In this document: positions 1 to 8,893 of the stretch, one piece after another
Numbering within the stretch: the first letter of the stretch is position 1
Layout: each line of letters begins with the position of its first letter
Position numbers and translations under genes: made by a program
Source of the DNA: CAZGSV01 sp964528605
Lineage (GTDB): Bacteria; Armatimonadota; Zipacnadia; CAZGSV01
NCBI GenBank assembly: GCA_964528605.1
Contig: CAZGSV010000013.1
Location: 1-52,393 of the forward strand
Direction: 5' to 3'
Length of the DNA stretch: 52,393 nt
Notes under the pieces: generated by a model
Told to the model about the DNA's origin: nothing
The model's database searches: none
What the model saw: only the letters and a program-made list of their open reading frames with translations

Positions 1-981
1 ACGGCCCGCGAACAGGCGCATGTACTCCTTGACCTTCTCCTTGACGCGGTCGCGGCCGGGCGCGCCCAGTTTGCGGAAGTCCTTCTCCGAAGGCTTCTGC
101 TGATGGGCCCCCACGAACCCGTCAATGAACGCAATCGAGAGGATGGTGGCCACGTTGACCTTGCTCACGCCGCCGGTCTTGATGGCGTCCAGCAGCGTGC
201 CCTCGCCGGCCACGAGTTTGATCCCCTTCTCTTGCGCATCCGGAGGCGACATCAGTATGCCCGAGGAGCCGTGCGACACCAGGGGCAGCCGAGTCCTCTC
301 CTGAATCGCCACCAGCCTGTCCACCCGCACCGGCCAGATGTCGTCCCAAACGCCGTGAATGGAGCCGAAGGCCGCCGCGAGAAAGTCAATGCCCGTCTGC
401 TCCACAAACCGCTCCACGTCCTCGGGCTTGGCCATCAGTTTCTCGACCGACTCCCCGGCCTTCTCGCGGATTATCTTCACCGACTCAGGCGCGGACAGGC
501 CGCGCAGATGCGCGATACCGTTGGAGTCGAAGTAGTCCTCAATCTTGGGGATCTTCCCCAACTCGGCCTCGACCGGCACGCCCTGCGCATGACACATCTG
601 CACTACCTGCCGGGTCAGTTTGACGTTCTCCTCCATGGGCAGCGAGGAGCCGTCGAAGAGCGCCGCGGTGAAGCCGTTGTCGAGCGACTTCTGCACCTCG
701 CCGATCTCGGTGGCGTGGTCCAGGTTGAGCGCGACGCGCACCTTGCTTTCCCCCGACGCGATCTTGACCATTCCCGCACCCAGGGCCCAGCCCGCGTACT
801 TGCTTGCCCCCGGGCTCAACTGAATGATCAGGTCCACCGGCTTGCCGAGTTCCTGCGTCATCTCCTCGGCCGCCCACACGAACGCCTGCACCATTTCCAT
901 GTTGTTGGCGTTGAACGCCCCCACCGCACGCCCCTCTGCCAGCGCGGGCTTAAGCAACTCTCTCTCGTCAACTAGCGGCAT
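1..981 (-). CDS. fba: Class II fructose/tagatose-bisphosphate aldolase family protein (3' end outside window)
   Basis: Zn-dependent class II aldolase, expected to cleave fructose-1,6-bisphosphate (or a related ketose bisphosphate) in the cytosol. 327 codons are visible, and the reading frame is still open at base 1, so the C-terminus is missing, probably by only a few residues. Family motifs appear in order: GAFNANN near the start, NLDHA (metal histidine), a FDGSSLPMEENV loop, VEAELG (metal glutamate), FGSIHGVW, LVSHGSSG and KVNVAT. The ATG at 981 is preceded by AAGGAGG at good spacing. Which of fba, gatY or kbaY fits cannot be decided from sequence alone. The longer-than-minimal insert between VEAELG and the IHG motif resembles the longer members of the family. 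Confidence 0.88.
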   Translation of the reverse strand, partial: MPLVDERELLKPALAEGRAVGAFNANNMEMVQAFVWAAEEMTQELGKPVDLIIQLSPGASKYAGWALGAGMVKIASGESKVRVALNLDHATEIGEVQKSLDNGFTAALFDGSSLPMEENVKLTRQVVQMCHAQGVPVEAELGKIPKIEDYFDSNGIAHLRGLSAPESVKIIREKAGESVEKLMAKPEDVERFVEQTGIDFLAAAFGSIHGVWDDIWPVRVDRLVAIQERTRLPLVSHGSSGILMSPPDAQEKGIKLVAGEGTLLDAIKTGGVSKVNVATILSIAFIDGFVGAHQQKPSEKDFRKLGAPGRDRVKEKVKEYMRLFAGR

Positions 982-1341
982 CGCTGCGCCTCCTTACCAC
1001 GACCAACGCAATCACAACCCTCTTGATTATCACAACGGGGCCGCCGGCGACAACAGGGGCGCCTGCACACCGGAGCGCACCCGGGGCCGGGGTTGACCGC
1101 CAGCGGCCCCTTGACGAGGTGCTGGCCATCACGGAGAAGATTCGCAAGATTGTGGCCGGCTTCGGCGCGTGAGGGTACGTTAAGGAACTAGAAGCCCCAG
1201 AAAACCCAGCGGGGCGACCTGCCACCGTACCCCCGGCGGTCGCCCCGCATTGTTGATACCTCCCCTTATATACAAGACGCCATTCAGCGCCTGCAGGTTG
1301 TATGGCATTTTCCAGCGCGCTTGCGCGACCCCCCCCTCGCC
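982..1341. other. Intergenic region, 360 bp, with terminator and a doubtful small ORF
   Basis: Gap between the start of the aldolase gene and the end of the next leftward gene. It holds a strong hairpin (listed separately). A plus-strand frame can be read from a TTG at about 1023 to the TGA at 1170-1172. Its end, DEVLAITEKIRKIVAGFGA, looks protein-like, but it lacks a convincing start or Shine-Dalgarno site and could be the remnant of a gene. Apart from the aldolase ribosome-binding site nothing else is clear. Confidence 0.4.
1201..1248 (-). terminator. Hairpin terminator candidate after the 1342-3225 gene
   Basis: GCGGGGCGACC (1209-1219) pairs perfectly with GGTCGCCCCGC (1238-1248). On the minus strand the stem is followed by TGGGTTTTC, a short U-run. 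It lies about 95 bp downstream of the stop of the leftward gene, so it suits transcription in that direction. Confidence 0.55.
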
Positions 1342-3225
1342 CTACCGCGCTTCCAGCGAGAGCGTCACCGCGCAATACCCCAGGGGGGGAATGCTCAGCC
1401 GCACGCCGCCCTCGGTCAGCTCCGCCGTCCCCCCCTCGCTCGCCTCGATAGCGTCCACGCGGTAAGGCACGCCCACAACCCACTCCACCGGCTCTTCCTC
1501 CGTGCTCAGCGCCACCAGCAGCGCCTTGTCGCCGAGCAGGAAGAGGGCAAACTGCCCGGGATCCGCCGTGGCAGGCGCCTCGAGCAGATAGTCGGCCCGC
1601 GCCCCCTTGAGAAAGAACTCCTCGAAGCGAGCCAGCACCGCCGCCGCCTCCGAGGCGCCCCACAGTCCCCCTCCGTCGAGCATCTGCCAGTACCAGATCA
1701 TCAGCCCGCCCCGCCCTCCGCCGTCGAGAAACTCGCCCAATAGCCAGACCGCCCAGCGCCGCGGATCGGGATTGCTCCCCTCCCACACGTTGAAGTTCTC
1801 CCGGTACATCACCCCCGGAACGTACGGTATCCCGCCGATAGCGGAAGCCGTCATAGCGGCGTCGCCGTATCTCGGCGCGTAGCCGGTCGAGGCGAGGTCG
1901 CAGGCGCTCGCCATGCGCCGCCAGTCAACGCTGTAATGGCGCATGGTGTAGCCGGCCAAGTCGCCGGTCCGCTGCGGCCCGCTGTAGACCAGCGACAGCG
2001 CCTGGGGAGACGCTACGGCCGACTCCGAGCGTTCCGTTTCCGCTATGCCGCTGCTCTGCCAGCAGCGGAAGTTCACCCACTGCTCGCCGTACCGCTTGAG
2101 TATCTCCTCTCCGGAGGGCGGGGGGCCGGCCTGCCCAAGGCGCTGCCAGAAGTCGTTCCTGCAACGCGCGCAGAAGCACAACGCCTCGGCCGACTCCTCG
2201 AGGTCCACGAGCACACCGTCGTAGCGCGCGGGCACCAAGGAGGCGAGATACGCTCGCAGCGCCTGCCGGAGCGCCTCATCCGGCTCGGCCAGAGCCGAAC
2301 GGCATACTCTATTGGGTAGCGGCTTCCCCCCCGGGCCCAGCGCCTGCGCCTCCGGGTGCGTCTCGAGATATCCGGCGGCAAAGTCGCCCTCGTTGAGCCG
2401 GAAGATCGCCTTGCCGCCTGCCGCGCGGAAGCCGCTTACCAGCGCGCTTTCCGCGGACCAGTTGCCCATGACGATGATCAGGTTGAACCCGGCTGCAAGC
2501 GCGTTCTCCAAGGCAGCCTCCCTCAATGCCTCGCTCTCGTAGTCGAGGTAACAGCAAACGGCCGTGGTCAGGCGCTCCGGCCTCTGCGCACGCAACGCCG
2601 GCAGCATCTCCACCGCCACGCTCTCCCGCGAGTCCGGCAACTCCGCGCCGTCCGCCTCCGCGCTCGTCTCAAACGCGAACTGCTCTCCGGCCATCGCCTC
2701 TGCACCGTGGGAGCGCGCCTCAGGCGGGCCGCGATGCCGTAGGGGCGTATGGCCATACGCCCCTACCCTGGCGGCGCCGCCAGGCGTCGAGGCGTAGGGA
2801 CGACCCGGCGGGTCGCCCGTGCCAGGCTCCGCGCTCGCCCTCACTAACACCGCCGCCCTCACCGCCTCCTGCGCCCCCGTCACCGCCTCAGGCGCAAACT
2901 CCATCCGGTATCGCCGCCACTGCTGCCCCTCGCGCTCGAACTGCTCTTGCTGCACGCTCGTCGGCACTGCCAACGGCGCCGGCATCACGGCGAAATCCCT
3001 CGACCGCCCACAATCAACCACCTCGAACGCCGCCGGCATCTCCAGAACCAGGCAGTAGCGGTCTATCTGGCCCGCCTCGCCATTCGCCTGCGCGACCGCC
3101 GGCTCCGGCTTGGGCAGCACCGGATAGATCATCTGCGCCGACCCCTCGGGAAAGTACAGGCGCGTCACATTGGGCCAGAAAGCCCCCACCGCGGCGGCAG
3201 CAGCCAGCCAGAGAATCGAGGGCAT
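1342..3225 (-). CDS. Secreted TIM-barrel/glycoside-hydrolase-like protein with an in-frame repeat insertion
   Basis: Unrecognised protein of 627 residues. The chosen ATG at 3225 follows GGGAGG by six bases and opens a hydrophobic signal or anchor segment (PSILWLAAAAAVGAFW). An upstream in-frame start at 3252 is less likely. The central part has barrel-like features: a GFNLIIVMGNWSAESAL strand, YDGVLVDLEESAEALCFCARC with acidic residues and a CxxC pair, and MIWYWQMLDGGG. These recall putative glycosyl hydrolases with a CHCPxC-type loop, as also seen in the 25009-26106 protein. The C-terminal ~100 residues look like a beta-sandwich (LLVALSTEEEPVEW ... LGYCAVTLS). Residues around 135-175 are translated from palindromic repeats (see repeat at 2707), giving a Pro/Gly/Arg-rich linker. 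Exported location is inferred; the enzymatic role is unproven. Confidence 0.6.
   Translation of the reverse strand: MPSILWLAAAAAVGAFWPNVTRLYFPEGSAQMIYPVLPKPEPAVAQANGEAGQIDRYCLVLEMPAAFEVVDCGRSRDFAVMPAPLAVPTSVQQEQFEREGQQWRRYRMEFAPEAVTGAQEAVRAAVLVRASAEPGTGDPPGRPYASTPGGAARVGAYGHTPLRHRGPPEARSHGAEAMAGEQFAFETSAEADGAELPDSRESVAVEMLPALRAQRPERLTTAVCCYLDYESEALREAALENALAAGFNLIIVMGNWSAESALVSGFRAAGGKAIFRLNEGDFAAGYLETHPEAQALGPGGKPLPNRVCRSALAEPDEALRQALRAYLASLVPARYDGVLVDLEESAEALCFCARCRNDFWQRLGQAGPPPSGEEILKRYGEQWVNFRCWQSSGIAETERSESAVASPQALSLVYSGPQRTGDLAGYTMRHYSVDWRRMASACDLASTGYAPRYGDAAMTASAIGGIPYVPGVMYRENFNVWEGSNPDPRRWAVWLLGEFLDGGGRGGLMIWYWQMLDGGGLWGASEAAAVLARFEEFFLKGARADYLLEAPATADPGQFALFLLGDKALLVALSTEEEPVEWVVGVPYRVDAIEASEGGTAELTEGGVRLSIPPLGYCAVTLSLEAR
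2707..2823. repeat. Cluster of perfect palindromes inserted within a coding sequence
   Basis: Three adjoining palindromic units lie inside the 1342-3225 gene. GTAGGGGCGTATGG at 2739 is the left half of a perfect 28-bp palindrome ending at 2766. CCTGGCGGCGCCGCCAGG at 2767-2784 is a perfect 18-bp palindrome. CGACCC (2801-2806) pairs with GGGTCG (2810-2815). The block at 2713-2730 matches, inverted, an 18-bp stretch at 10354-10371 in an intergenic repeat region. This marks the block as a dispersed element and not native gene sequence. The gene frame stays open through it. Confidence 0.75.
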
Positions 3226-3407
3226 CCCACACCTCCCGCCAGATGAAAACACGTAGCGTCGGCGACACTCCTATCCTCCCAGCGCTCCCTTGCCCCAGCG
3301 TGTTCAAGGCCCGCCAACGCATCGCCGCGTCACCAGTTGACCAGCGCCCACCACGGGAATACAGTGCGCCTGCGGTCGCGCGCCGGAACGCAAGGAAGAA
3401 CGCCGCA

Positions 3408-5210
3408 GTGGGACAACTGGAACTTCCCTTCTCTGAGCCTGATGCCGAAGCGGTCGAGTGGGTCGTCCTCGCCCGCCAGCCCGGCGCAGCGGCAAAACAA
3501 GCGCTCGTGGCGGAGTTGGCGCGCGCTTTGGGCCTCCATCCCATCGTCGCCAAAGTCCTCGTCAACCGCGGATGCCGCTCATTGGAGGAGGCCCGCACCT
3601 TCCTCGAGCCCACCCTCGACCGCCTCCACGACCCCATGCTGATGCTCGGCATGGAGCAGGCCCTGGAGCGCATCCTCCGCGCCATCCGCGCTCGCGAAGA
3701 GATCCTGGTGCACGGGGACTACGACGTTGATGGCGTGGGCGCGACGGCGCTCCTGCGCACCATGCTGGAGCGGCTGGGCGCGCGCGTGCGCACCTACATC
3801 CCCCATCGCCTCGAGGAAGGCTACGGGCTGAGCCTCCGATGTGTGCGGGAGGCCGCCGGCCAGGGTGTCTCGCTGCTTATCACCGTTGACTGCGGCGTGC
3901 GCGACGAGGAGCAGATTGCCGAGGCCCTGCGCCTGGGCATGGCCGTGGTGGTCACCGACCATCACCTCCCCGGCGACCACCTCCCGCCCGCCCACGCCGT
4001 CCTCTGCCCCAAGTGGCACCAATGCCGATACCCGTTCCAGGATCTCGCAGGCGTCGGCGTGGTCTACAAGTTGGCCCAGGCCTTGTCCCTAGCCGCGGGT
4101 GCGGGCGACCTGCGCGACTCCAAGGAGTTCCTCGACCTGGTCGCGCTCGGCACCGTCGCCGACTCCGTGCCCCTGCTGGACGAGAACCGCATTCTGGTCA
4201 CCGAGGGGCTCGCCGCGCTGGGCGAGACGGCCAGGCCCGGCCTGCGCGCCCTCATGGACCTCGCCGACGTCGAGCCGCCCGTGACCACCCGCGACATCGG
4301 CTTCCGCCTCGGCCCCCGGCTGAACGCGGCCGGCCGCCTTGAGCACGCGCAGACCGCGCTCGACCTGCTCCTGTGCGCCGACGCCGCCAGCGCGCGTGAC
4401 CTGGCGGCCAAACTCCACGCCGCCAACAACGCCCGCCGCCACCATCAGGAGAGGGTCTTACGCGAGGCCTGGTTCCAGTGCGAGAACGAGCGCGACCTGG
4501 AACGAGAGAAGGTCGTCACCCTCTGGGGCGCCGGCTGGCACGAGGGCGTTATCGGTGTCGTGGCCGCGCGCGTCTCGGAGCGCACCGGGCGGCCGGCCGT
4601 GCTCATCTCCATCCGCGGCGACGCCGCCCGCGGCTCCGCCCGCAGCATCGGCAACTTCGACATCGTCGCCGCCCTCTCCCACTGCGACGACCTGCTGCGC
4701 CAGTACGGCGGTCACGCCATGGCGGCCGGGCTCCAGTTGAACCCCCTGCATCTGGAGCAACTCAGAGAGCGCCTCAACGCCGTCGCCGACAAGACGCTCA
4801 CTCCGGCCGACCTGCGCCCCAGCCTGACCGTTGACGCCGAGTTGAGTCCCTCTGAAGTGACCATGGAATTGGCGGAGCAGTTGCAGCGCCTGGGGCCGTT
4901 TGGCGAGGCCAACCCCGAGCCGCTCTTCTGCTCCGGTCCGCTGTTCATCCGCGACATGCGCCGCATGGGCTCTGACCGCACCCACCTCGCCTTCCAAGCC
5001 GCGGAGAACCGGGAGGGGCCGTGGATGGACTGCGTCGGCTTTGGGCTCGGCCAGTTGGGCGAGGCCTTGGAGCAGGCCGGCCGCGCCTCCCTCTGTTTCA
5101 CTGTAGGCGTAGACACCTGGAACGGCCTGCGCCGCGTCCGCCTCTTCGTGCGCGACGCCAAGCCCTGCCCCGCCGTTGGCGGGGTCTGCCTCAGGCACGA
5201 CTTGCGCTAG
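3408..5210 (+). CDS. recJ: Single-stranded-DNA-specific exonuclease RecJ
   Basis: 5'-3' exonuclease on single-stranded DNA, acting in recombinational, mismatch and base-excision repair in the cytosol. It has 600 residues, close to the usual ~570. The DHH phosphoesterase domain shows HGDYDVDG (about 102-109), ITVDCG (about 158-163) and VVTDHH (about 181-186). The DHHA1 domain carries GGHAMAAGL near 434, and an OB-like C-terminal domain follows. The frame is open far upstream because it runs antisense through the previous gene. The GTG at 3408 is chosen because AAGGAAG sits nine to ten bases before it and the upstream translation is low-complexity. It is divergent from the 1342-3225 gene. Confidence 0.93.
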   Translation: MGQLELPFSEPDAEAVEWVVLARQPGAAAKQALVAELARALGLHPIVAKVLVNRGCRSLEEARTFLEPTLDRLHDPMLMLGMEQALERILRAIRAREEILVHGDYDVDGVGATALLRTMLERLGARVRTYIPHRLEEGYGLSLRCVREAAGQGVSLLITVDCGVRDEEQIAEALRLGMAVVVTDHHLPGDHLPPAHAVLCPKWHQCRYPFQDLAGVGVVYKLAQALSLAAGAGDLRDSKEFLDLVALGTVADSVPLLDENRILVTEGLAALGETARPGLRALMDLADVEPPVTTRDIGFRLGPRLNAAGRLEHAQTALDLLLCADAASARDLAAKLHAANNARRHHQERVLREAWFQCENERDLEREKVVTLWGAGWHEGVIGVVAARVSERTGRPAVLISIRGDAARGSARSIGNFDIVAALSHCDDLLRQYGGHAMAAGLQLNPLHLEQLRERLNAVADKTLTPADLRPSLTVDAELSPSEVTMELAEQLQRLGPFGEANPEPLFCSGPLFIRDMRRMGSDRTHLAFQAAENREGPWMDCVGFGLGQLGEALEQAGRASLCFTVGVDTWNGLRRVRLFVRDAKPCPAVGGVCLRHDLR

Positions 5211-5239
5211 CCCTCCGCAACCGCACCCGGCCGCCTTCT

Positions 5240-5270
5240 TTGACAGCCAGGCCGGTCCTCTGGCAATAAT
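5240..5270 (+). promoter_or_regulatory. Possible sigma70-type promoter before the serine operon
   Basis: TTGACA at 5240-5245 and AATAAT at 5265-5270, separated by 19 bases. Both hexamers are good but the spacing is long. They lie about 80 bp before the aminotransferase start in a 142-bp gap. Confidence 0.35.
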
Positions 5271-5352
5271 CTACCGGCCGCTCACCGCACCGGCGCACGG
5301 CCATGGGTTACAGCGGCAGGCACGCGAACCTTCATCTTGGAGGAGCAAAGCA

Positions 5353-6495
5353 ATGAAGGAAGAAGTCTTGCTGATGATCCCTGGGCCCACCAACGTCCCT
5401 CACCGCGTCCTCCGGGCGCTCAGCAAGCCCATGGTGGGGCACCGCAGCGATGACTTCCACCGCTGCTTCGACGAAGTCACCGCCGGCCTCAAAGACGTCT
5501 TCCGCACCAAGAACGAAACCTACGTCTTTGCCGCCTCCGGCACCGGGGCGATGGAAGCCGCCCTCGCCAACACCATCTCGCCCGGCGGCCCCGTCCTCTG
5601 CGTCAGCAACGGCGTCTTCGGCGACCGCTTCGCCAAGATCGCCAAGGCCTACGGCTTCGACGTCACCCCGCTGTCCTTCCCGCCGGGAGTGGGTGCCGAT
5701 CCCGACTCGCTCAAGAAAGCGCTGGGCGAGAAGAGGTTCAAGGCCGTCACCATGCAGCACAACGAGACCTCCACGGGCGTGCTCAACGATCTCCAGGCCC
5801 TCGCGGCCGTGGTGCGCGCGACGGACGCCCTCCTCATTGTGGACGCCATCAGCGGCGTCCTCTCCGCTCCCCTCGAGACCGACGCCTGGGGCATAGACCT
5901 CCTCATCGCCGGCTCGCAGAAGGCCTTCATGCTCCCTCCAGGCCTCGCCTTCCTCTCCGTTTCGGAGCGCGCCTGGAAAGCCGTGGAGACCTGCAAGTCC
6001 CCCTCCTTCTACTTCAACCTGCCCGCCATGCGCACCGCCGCCGAGAAGAGCGAAACCGCCTACGCTCCCGCGCTCAACCTCTTCTTCGGCCTGCAAGAGG
6101 CGCTCGAGGTCATTATGGAGGAGGGCATCCAGGCCTCCATAGCCCGCCACGGCAAACTGCGCGACGCGGTGCGCGCCGGCGTGCGCGCGCTCGGCCTGAC
6201 GCTGCTCGCCGAGGACTGGTGCGCCTCGCGCTCGGTCACCGCTATCAAGGCGCCCGCGGGAATAGACGAAGCCAAGATGCGCAAGTGGGTTAGGCAGCAG
6301 TACTCCATACTCATGACCGGCGGCCAAGGAGCCTTGCGCGGCGAGATCTTCCGCATCGGCCACCTCGGCTACGTCTTCGAGCCCGACGTCATCGCCACCA
6401 TGGCTGCCCTCGAGCGCGGGCTGGCCAACGCCGGCTATCCGGTAGAGCCCGGCAAAGCCGTCGTCGCCGCGCAGCAGGTCTTCGCGCAAGCCTAA
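5353..6495 (+). CDS. PLP-dependent alanine/serine-glyoxylate aminotransferase family protein
   Basis: Fold-type I class V aminotransferase of 380 residues, starting at an ATG preceded by TGGAGGAGC. It has the family start MIPGPTNVPHRVL, GHRSDDF, the SGTGAMEAAL phosphate-loop region, IVDAISG with the PLP-interacting Asp, and GSQKAFM with the Schiff-base lysine (Lys190). The C-terminal FRIGHLGYV is also typical. Homologues include serine-pyruvate and alanine-glyoxylate aminotransferases and the so-called 42-kDa soluble hydrogenase subunit. Because serA follows 13 bp downstream, the likely job is amino transfer in serine synthesis (3-phosphohydroxypyruvate to phosphoserine) in place of SerC. That role is inferred from context. 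Confidence 0.85.
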   Translation: MKEEVLLMIPGPTNVPHRVLRALSKPMVGHRSDDFHRCFDEVTAGLKDVFRTKNETYVFAASGTGAMEAALANTISPGGPVLCVSNGVFGDRFAKIAKAYGFDVTPLSFPPGVGADPDSLKKALGEKRFKAVTMQHNETSTGVLNDLQALAAVVRATDALLIVDAISGVLSAPLETDAWGIDLLIAGSQKAFMLPPGLAFLSVSERAWKAVETCKSPSFYFNLPAMRTAAEKSETAYAPALNLFFGLQEALEVIMEEGIQASIARHGKLRDAVRAGVRALGLTLLAEDWCASRSVTAIKAPAGIDEAKMRKWVRQQYSILMTGGQGALRGEIFRIGHLGYVFEPDVIATMAALERGLANAGYPVEPGKAVVAAQQVFAQA

Positions 6496-6508
6496 CGGGT
6501 GAGGCACA

Positions 6509-8086
6509 ATGAAAATCCTCGTCAGCGACAAGATGGCGGAAGAAGGGCTGGACATCCTGCGCCCCCACTTCGAGGTGGTCGTCAAGACCGGCCTGAGCGA
6601 AGCCGAGTTGGTGCAGGAGATTCCCTCCTATAGCGCCTTGATGGTGCGCAGCGCCACCAAGGTCACCGCGCCCGTCATTGAGGCGGGCAAGAACCTCAAG
6701 GTTATTGCGCGCGCCGGCGTCGGCGTGGACAACGTCGACCTGGAGGCCGCCACCCATCGGGGCATCGTCGTCGTCAACTCCCCCGGCGGCAACACCATCG
6801 CCGCCTGCGAACACACCATCGCCATGATGCTGGCCCTCGCCCGCCGCATCGCCCCCGCTAATGCCTCCATCCGCGAAGGCAAGTGGGACCGCGGCAAGTT
6901 CATGGGCGTCGAGGTCTACGGCAAGACCCTGGGCATCATCGGCGTCGGCAAGATCGGCGCTGAGGTCGCCAAGCGCGCCCACGCCCTAGGCATGGACGTC
7001 CTCGGCCACGACCCGTACCTCACCGAGGAAACCGCCGAGCGCGGCGGCGTCCGCCTCGTCCCCCTCGAGGAACTCCTGCGCTGCTCCGATTACGTCACTC
7101 TGCACTGCCCGCACAGCCCTGAGACCCATCACCTGCTCGACCAGGCGCGTTTGCACCTGATGAAGAAGGGCGTGCGTGTAGTCAACGTCGCGCGGGGGGG
7201 GATAGTGGACGAGGCCGCCCTGGTCAAGGCCCTCGACGAGGGCCACCTCGCTGGCGCCGCCATAGACGTCTTCGCCAAGGAGCCGCCCGAGGATTGGGCC
7301 CTCGCTCGGCACGAGAAAGTCCTGGCCACGCCTCACCTGGGCGCCTCCACCGAAGAGGCGCAGACCAACGTGGCCATTGACGTCGCCGAGCAGGTCGTGG
7401 ACATCCTGCAGGACCGGCCCGCCCGCAGCGCCGTCAACATGCCCGCCATCGCCGCCGAAGTGCTGGAGCAGTTCGGCCCTTATCTGAACCTGGCCATCCA
7501 GGTGGGCCTGCTCCTCGGCCAGGTCGTCGAGGGCGCGCCGCAGTCGCTGCACCTCGAGTACTCCGGCGAGATCTCCGGCGACGTCATCCGCGAGCCCATC
7601 AGCCGCTCCGTGCTCATGGGCCTGCTGCGCCCGGCGCTGGGCGACTCCGCCAACGTGGTGAACGCCCCCGTTCTGGCCAAGGCCCGCGGGCTCGAGGTCT
7701 CCGAAACCGTCCATGCCTCCGCCCGCGACTACGCCTCCCTGCTCACTGCGACCGTGGGCACCGCCCAAGGCTCCCAGACCGTCTCCGCCACCGTCTTCGC
7801 CCGCAACGAGCCCCGCATCGTGCAACTCGAGGGCTACCGCATAGACATGATCCCCTCCGGCGACTTCGTGCTCATCTACCACCGCGACCGCCCCGGCCTC
7901 ATCGGCCAGGTCGGCACCATCACCGGCGCCCACGGCATCAACATCGCCGGCATGTTGGTCGGCCGCGAGGCCGCCCGCGGGCGCGCCCTCATGGTGCTGC
8001 AAGTGGACGACAAGGTGCCGCCGGACGCGCTGCGCCAGATTGAACAAGTCGGCGACGTCTACGCCACTAAGGTCGTCCGCCTCTAG
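6509..8086 (+). CDS. serA: D-3-phosphoglycerate dehydrogenase
   Basis: First enzyme of the phosphorylated serine pathway (3-phosphoglycerate + NAD+ to 3-phosphohydroxypyruvate), cytosolic. The 525 residues are the length of the long SerA type with an allosteric-substrate-binding domain and an ACT domain. It shows VIARAGVGVDNVDLEAA, the Rossmann loop GIIGVGKIGAEVA, RGGIVDEAAL, DVFAKEPP, and the catalytic histidine in ATPHLGASTEEAQ. The C-terminal ACT domain runs DRPGLIGQVGTI to the end. It lies directly behind the aminotransferase gene, with GTGAGG as a weak ribosome-binding site. The stop is 9 bp before surE. Confidence 0.96.
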   Translation: MKILVSDKMAEEGLDILRPHFEVVVKTGLSEAELVQEIPSYSALMVRSATKVTAPVIEAGKNLKVIARAGVGVDNVDLEAATHRGIVVVNSPGGNTIAACEHTIAMMLALARRIAPANASIREGKWDRGKFMGVEVYGKTLGIIGVGKIGAEVAKRAHALGMDVLGHDPYLTEETAERGGVRLVPLEELLRCSDYVTLHCPHSPETHHLLDQARLHLMKKGVRVVNVARGGIVDEAALVKALDEGHLAGAAIDVFAKEPPEDWALARHEKVLATPHLGASTEEAQTNVAIDVAEQVVDILQDRPARSAVNMPAIAAEVLEQFGPYLNLAIQVGLLLGQVVEGAPQSLHLEYSGEISGDVIREPISRSVLMGLLRPALGDSANVVNAPVLAKARGLEVSETVHASARDYASLLTATVGTAQGSQTVSATVFARNEPRIVQLEGYRIDMIPSGDFVLIYHRDRPGLIGQVGTITGAHGINIAGMLVGREAARGRALMVLQVDDKVPPDALRQIEQVGDVYATKVVRL

Positions 8087-8095
8087 GGGCTGCTG

Positions 8096-8893
8096 TTGCG
8101 GATACTGCTCACCAATGACGACGGCGTCAGCGCGCGAGGACTGGTGGCCCTTGCCGAGCGGCTGCGCGATGTGGGCGAGGTCATTGTCGTAGCCCCCGAG
8201 CGCCAGCAGAGCGCCACCTCCCACTCCGCCACCCTCCATAAGCCCATCCGCGTCCACCCAGCCCACGTCGCCGAAGGCGCCACTGCTTACGCCTGCTCCG
8301 GCACGCCCTCGGACTGCGTCGCCCTCGGCCTGGCCAACCTGGCGCCCGGGCCGGTGAACCTAATCGTCGCCGGCATCAATCACGGGCGCAACCTCGGCAT
8401 GGACGTCACCTACTCCGGCACCGCCATGGCCGCCCTCGAGGGCTGCATCAAAGGCGTGCCCTCCTTCGCCATCTCCGTTGGTCCCACCGAAGGCAAGGCG
8501 ACCCAGGAACTCGAGGTGGAGGCCGCCGTCGAGTTCGCCCAGTGGCTCTGCCTGTGGCTCGCGGCTCATCCTCTGCCGCCGGGCATCTTCCTGAACGTCA
8601 ACGTGCCCGCCCTCCCGCCGGACCAGATCCGCGGCCTCATGGTCACTCGCCTCGGCCGCCTGCGCTATGAGGACACGCTCGAGCGCCGCCTGGACCCCTG
8701 GGGGCGGCCCTACTTCTGGCGCGGCCTGCTGCTCAAGGAGCAGAAGGAAGAGGCCGACACCGACGAATACGCCCTAGACCACGATTTCATCTCCGTGACC
8801 CCGCTGCGCGCCGACCTAACCGCAACCGCAGTGTCCGCCGAACTCAACCAACTGAACCTGGCGCAGCAATGGGCCCAGCGCCGGACGACATGA
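8096..8893 (+). CDS. surE: 5'/3'-nucleotidase SurE
   Basis: Metal-dependent phosphatase acting on nucleoside monophosphates and, in some homologues, on short polyphosphate. It has 265 residues, within the family range. The start is a TTG at 8096, giving MRILLTNDDGVSARGL with the metal-binding DD pair. Other motifs are APERQQSATSHSAT, SGTPSDCVALGL, VAGINHGRNLGMDVTYSGTAMAA and FLNVNVP. It sits in the serine operon between serA and the DUF1015 gene. A side role as phosphatase for a pathway phosphomonoester is conceivable but not shown. The last 4 bp overlap the next gene (ATGA). Confidence 0.93.
   Translation: MRILLTNDDGVSARGLVALAERLRDVGEVIVVAPERQQSATSHSATLHKPIRVHPAHVAEGATAYACSGTPSDCVALGLANLAPGPVNLIVAGINHGRNLGMDVTYSGTAMAALEGCIKGVPSFAISVGPTEGKATQELEVEAAVEFAQWLCLWLAAHPLPPGIFLNVNVPALPPDQIRGLMVTRLGRLRYEDTLERRLDPWGRPYFWRGLLLKEQKEEADTDEYALDHDFISVTPLRADLTATAVSAELNQLNLAQQWAQRRTT

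Noticed and set aside
968..1786. Leftward ORF of 272 codons
   Set aside because: Overlaps the end of the 1342-3225 gene in another frame and translates to Arg/Gly-rich residues; a GC-rich shadow.
2526..3407. Long N-terminal extension of recJ in the open frame
   Set aside because: It runs antisense through the 1342-3225 gene and the palindromic repeats, is rich in Pro/Ser/Arg, and a good ribosome-binding site plus GTG exists at 3408.
5332..6585. Leftward ORF of 417 codons opposite the aminotransferase
   Set aside because: Exact antisense of a well-conserved enzyme; Gly/Glu/Val-rich shadow typical of high-GC DNA.
6986..8266. Leftward ORF of 426 codons opposite serA
   Set aside because: Antisense shadow of serA and surE; no motifs.
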